From the NCBI GenBank assembly GCA_963995525.1, contig OZ023216.1, positions 34,085,774 to 34,149,773 on the forward strand: a stretch of 64,000 bases of DNA, written 5' to 3'. The stretch comes from Escarpia spicata (taxonomy: Eukaryota; Annelida; Polychaeta; Sabellida; Siboglinidae). The position numbers were made by a program, and so were the translations under genes. The notes below the pieces were generated by a model. It did not search any database. It was not told where the DNA came from and saw nothing but the letters and a program-made list of their open reading frames with translations. Positions 62,262 through 64,000 of this stretch are shown one piece after another (positions within the stretch are counted from its first letter, which is position 1; each line of letters starts with the position of its first letter).

Positions 62262-63494
62262 CTGGTGCCAGCAAATCAAAGCATTCAATTTTTTCTAAGA
62301 CTGTCACTAAAAACTCATTACACCTCACACCTGGCAAGGATTGTTCAAGCAAACATAATTTCAGCATACATCGAAGCATTCAGCCACTCTGCATTTACTG
62401 TGTGAAAGCTGTACAATTACTGGAATCCAATCACTGTACAATGTCATATGCTCAGCTGAGTGGACCATTTTGTCAAAAGCACTAAATGGTAATTTCTCAC
62501 GAAACGTCGTCAAATAGGGTTCTGAGGGAGGCAAAAATAAATTGGTTCATATAACGTGATACTTCCTGTTATACGATGAGTACATATTGAGGACGTCAGT
62601 AAACAATGCAGGAACTCTAACTCCTAAAACTCACCCTTTTAGAGCATGGCAAACAAAGTAATTACGCACAGTGTGTAACGAATGCATATCAATTATAAAC
62701 TTTACACTGTTGCTATGCATGTGAATGATATAAATATGTTTTTTGTTGCTTGTCAATTTGAAAAAAAATTTGATTCTAGTATTCAACACACTTTCAGACT
62801 GTTATGTTATATGTATTGGGCATGACATTACTATATATTATATGTAATTGCAATAAAAATATAATTTACATTTTTTTCTGCATTTATGTAACAAAAAAAT
62901 ATGTACTTCCCAAAAATACATATATTTTGTGCATAGCCATTTTAAATTATCAATCTGGGTATATATTAGAAGTGTGTTCAGACCAGCGTTTGAAATATAA
63001 GCTGACCCGGTGGTCACTGACCACCTACTTTGCCATCGGGTCAGTAACGTTTTTTAGTTACTGGTCCGTGTGACAGCCTACTTTTTGGGGGGTATTATAC
63101 AATGTTCTACAGCAGTACGCATCAGTGTATTGTCAAGACTGGTCACCTGAAGACGCTGTTTACACAAATGTGTTTTACGCTCGATATTGCTCAATTTATT
63201 TTAACGTGAAACGCAACGCCAAGATCTGGCCTACGATACTGACAAGTGTCACCGACATTTCTGGTTGGCCCAATTTCTGTGGTTGCATAATCCATGAATG
63301 GAACTCTTTCTGTAAGAAGTCACATATGACCAGGACCTAGAAGAGTATGGCTCTTCTGGTTCTGTTTGAAGCACAGGCTGATGGTAGTGAGAACCAAGGA
63401 AAGGAAGACGTGGACCAGTTGGAAGCCACGGCTGCTTACCCAAGTGATGGTGTTGACACAGACGGTCGTGCTGATGACAACGACTCTGACTTGT
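62262..63494. other. CCDC112 intron or upstream sequence
   Basis: No further CCDC112 exon was recognised on the minus strand. Two plus-strand ORFs (63125-63340 and about 63348-63524, the latter acidic with DDNDSDLSD) match nothing that I recognise. Confidence 0.4.
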
Positions 63495-63935
63495 CGGACA
63501 TTAATTATAAAACTGTGACCTGATTCTTGTTATAGTACACGGATGCTATTTCATCTTTGTACTTTCCCGTAGTCCAACTGCACAGTGCCTTCCGTGTTAG
63601 GCATCTTCACGTGTGCATACTGCGTTTTCACTCTATCACAGTGTGCTCTGAAGTCGGCCATTTCTATGATGAAAGTATCCACACATTGTTCCTTTGTTGC
63701 CTTCACCTCCATTAGCTTTACTTTCTTGATTATTCTTCCATTATACTCGACATCTTGGCACCGCCAAGTGCGGTACTTTAATTTCATTGTCTTCATCCAT
63801 CGTGTCAAGTTTGACCTTGATGGCATCATCGTTCATATTAACCAAAACAGTGGGTGATTGTGGCAAGATTTTGACAGCTTTGACCTTTAGTGCCACGTTA
63901 GCGTGCCGCTGACACAGATATATCTGTGTGTACAT
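63495..63935 (-). pseudogene. Transposase-like relic with at least two frameshifts
   Basis: Minus-strand frames give LPQSPTVLVNMNDDAIKVK, then TKEQCVDTFIIEMADFRAH and GTVQLDYGK, then in a third frame YKDEIASVYYNKNQVTVL. This resembles a recurring invertebrate transposon-type protein with a (V/I)Q(L/M)D(F/Y) box followed by E(I)xSxYYxxxQVT. I cannot name the superfamily. The frame changes show that it is broken. Confidence 0.45.
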
Positions 63936-64000
63936 TATTAACCTTTTGAAAAGCTTTGCTTTGTTAATATTATTTACATCTTTTAAATCTACAAAACTTC

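Overview
The window is animal nuclear DNA. It carries four multi-exon genes with GT-AG introns, low-copy non-LTR retrotransposon relics, tRNA-derived SINEs and many TIR DNA elements, and it is AT-rich outside exons. The gene set and repeat style suit a marine invertebrate, most likely a mollusc, but the species cannot be fixed from the sequence. No prokaryotic gene, CRISPR array or complete virus is visible.

I reconstructed four genes exon by exon; most of their exons are too short or too split to appear as long ORFs. (1) FAM221B-like, plus strand, 10313-23846, 7 exons, 352 aa, Cys/His-rich. (2) COMMD10, minus strand, 34539-25590, 8 exons, 198 aa, a subunit of the Commander endosomal-recycling complex. 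(3) GPN2, plus strand, 34937-44676, 4 exons, 320 aa, a GPN-loop GTPase of RNA polymerase II assembly. (4) CCDC112-like, minus strand, 62261-47823, the last 5 exons recovered (about 171 aa), with the 5' part beyond the right edge. The splice phases of every internal junction agree. COMMD10 and GPN2 are head-to-head with 397 bp between start codons. FAM221B/COMMD10 and GPN2/CCDC112 are tail-to-tail.

The rest is intron and intergenic DNA filled with repeats. Region 1-10.3 kb has no gene: a family A repeat with a 203-bp internal inverted repeat, a long AC microsatellite, a SINE and a pogo-like TIR element. FAM221B introns hold two family A copies, several pogo-like elements, a 1.1-kb 21-bp minisatellite and a nested 853-bp TIR element. 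COMMD10 introns hold 19-bp and about 23-bp minisatellites, SINEs and a pogo-like element. GPN2 intron 3 holds a 3.4-kb hAT-like element with a perfect 8-bp target duplication and LINE fragments inside it. CCDC112 introns hold a decayed LINE (endonuclease plus reverse transcriptase), a second endonuclease fragment, family A copies and an unusual inverted repeat whose arms both encode the same peptide. The right edge has a frameshifted transposase-like relic.

No new defence or metabolic system is evident. The most unusual signals are the minisatellites abutting splice sites (one in frame with the upstream exon), the undescribed family A repeat with internal subrepeats, the nested TIR elements and the paired hairpins.
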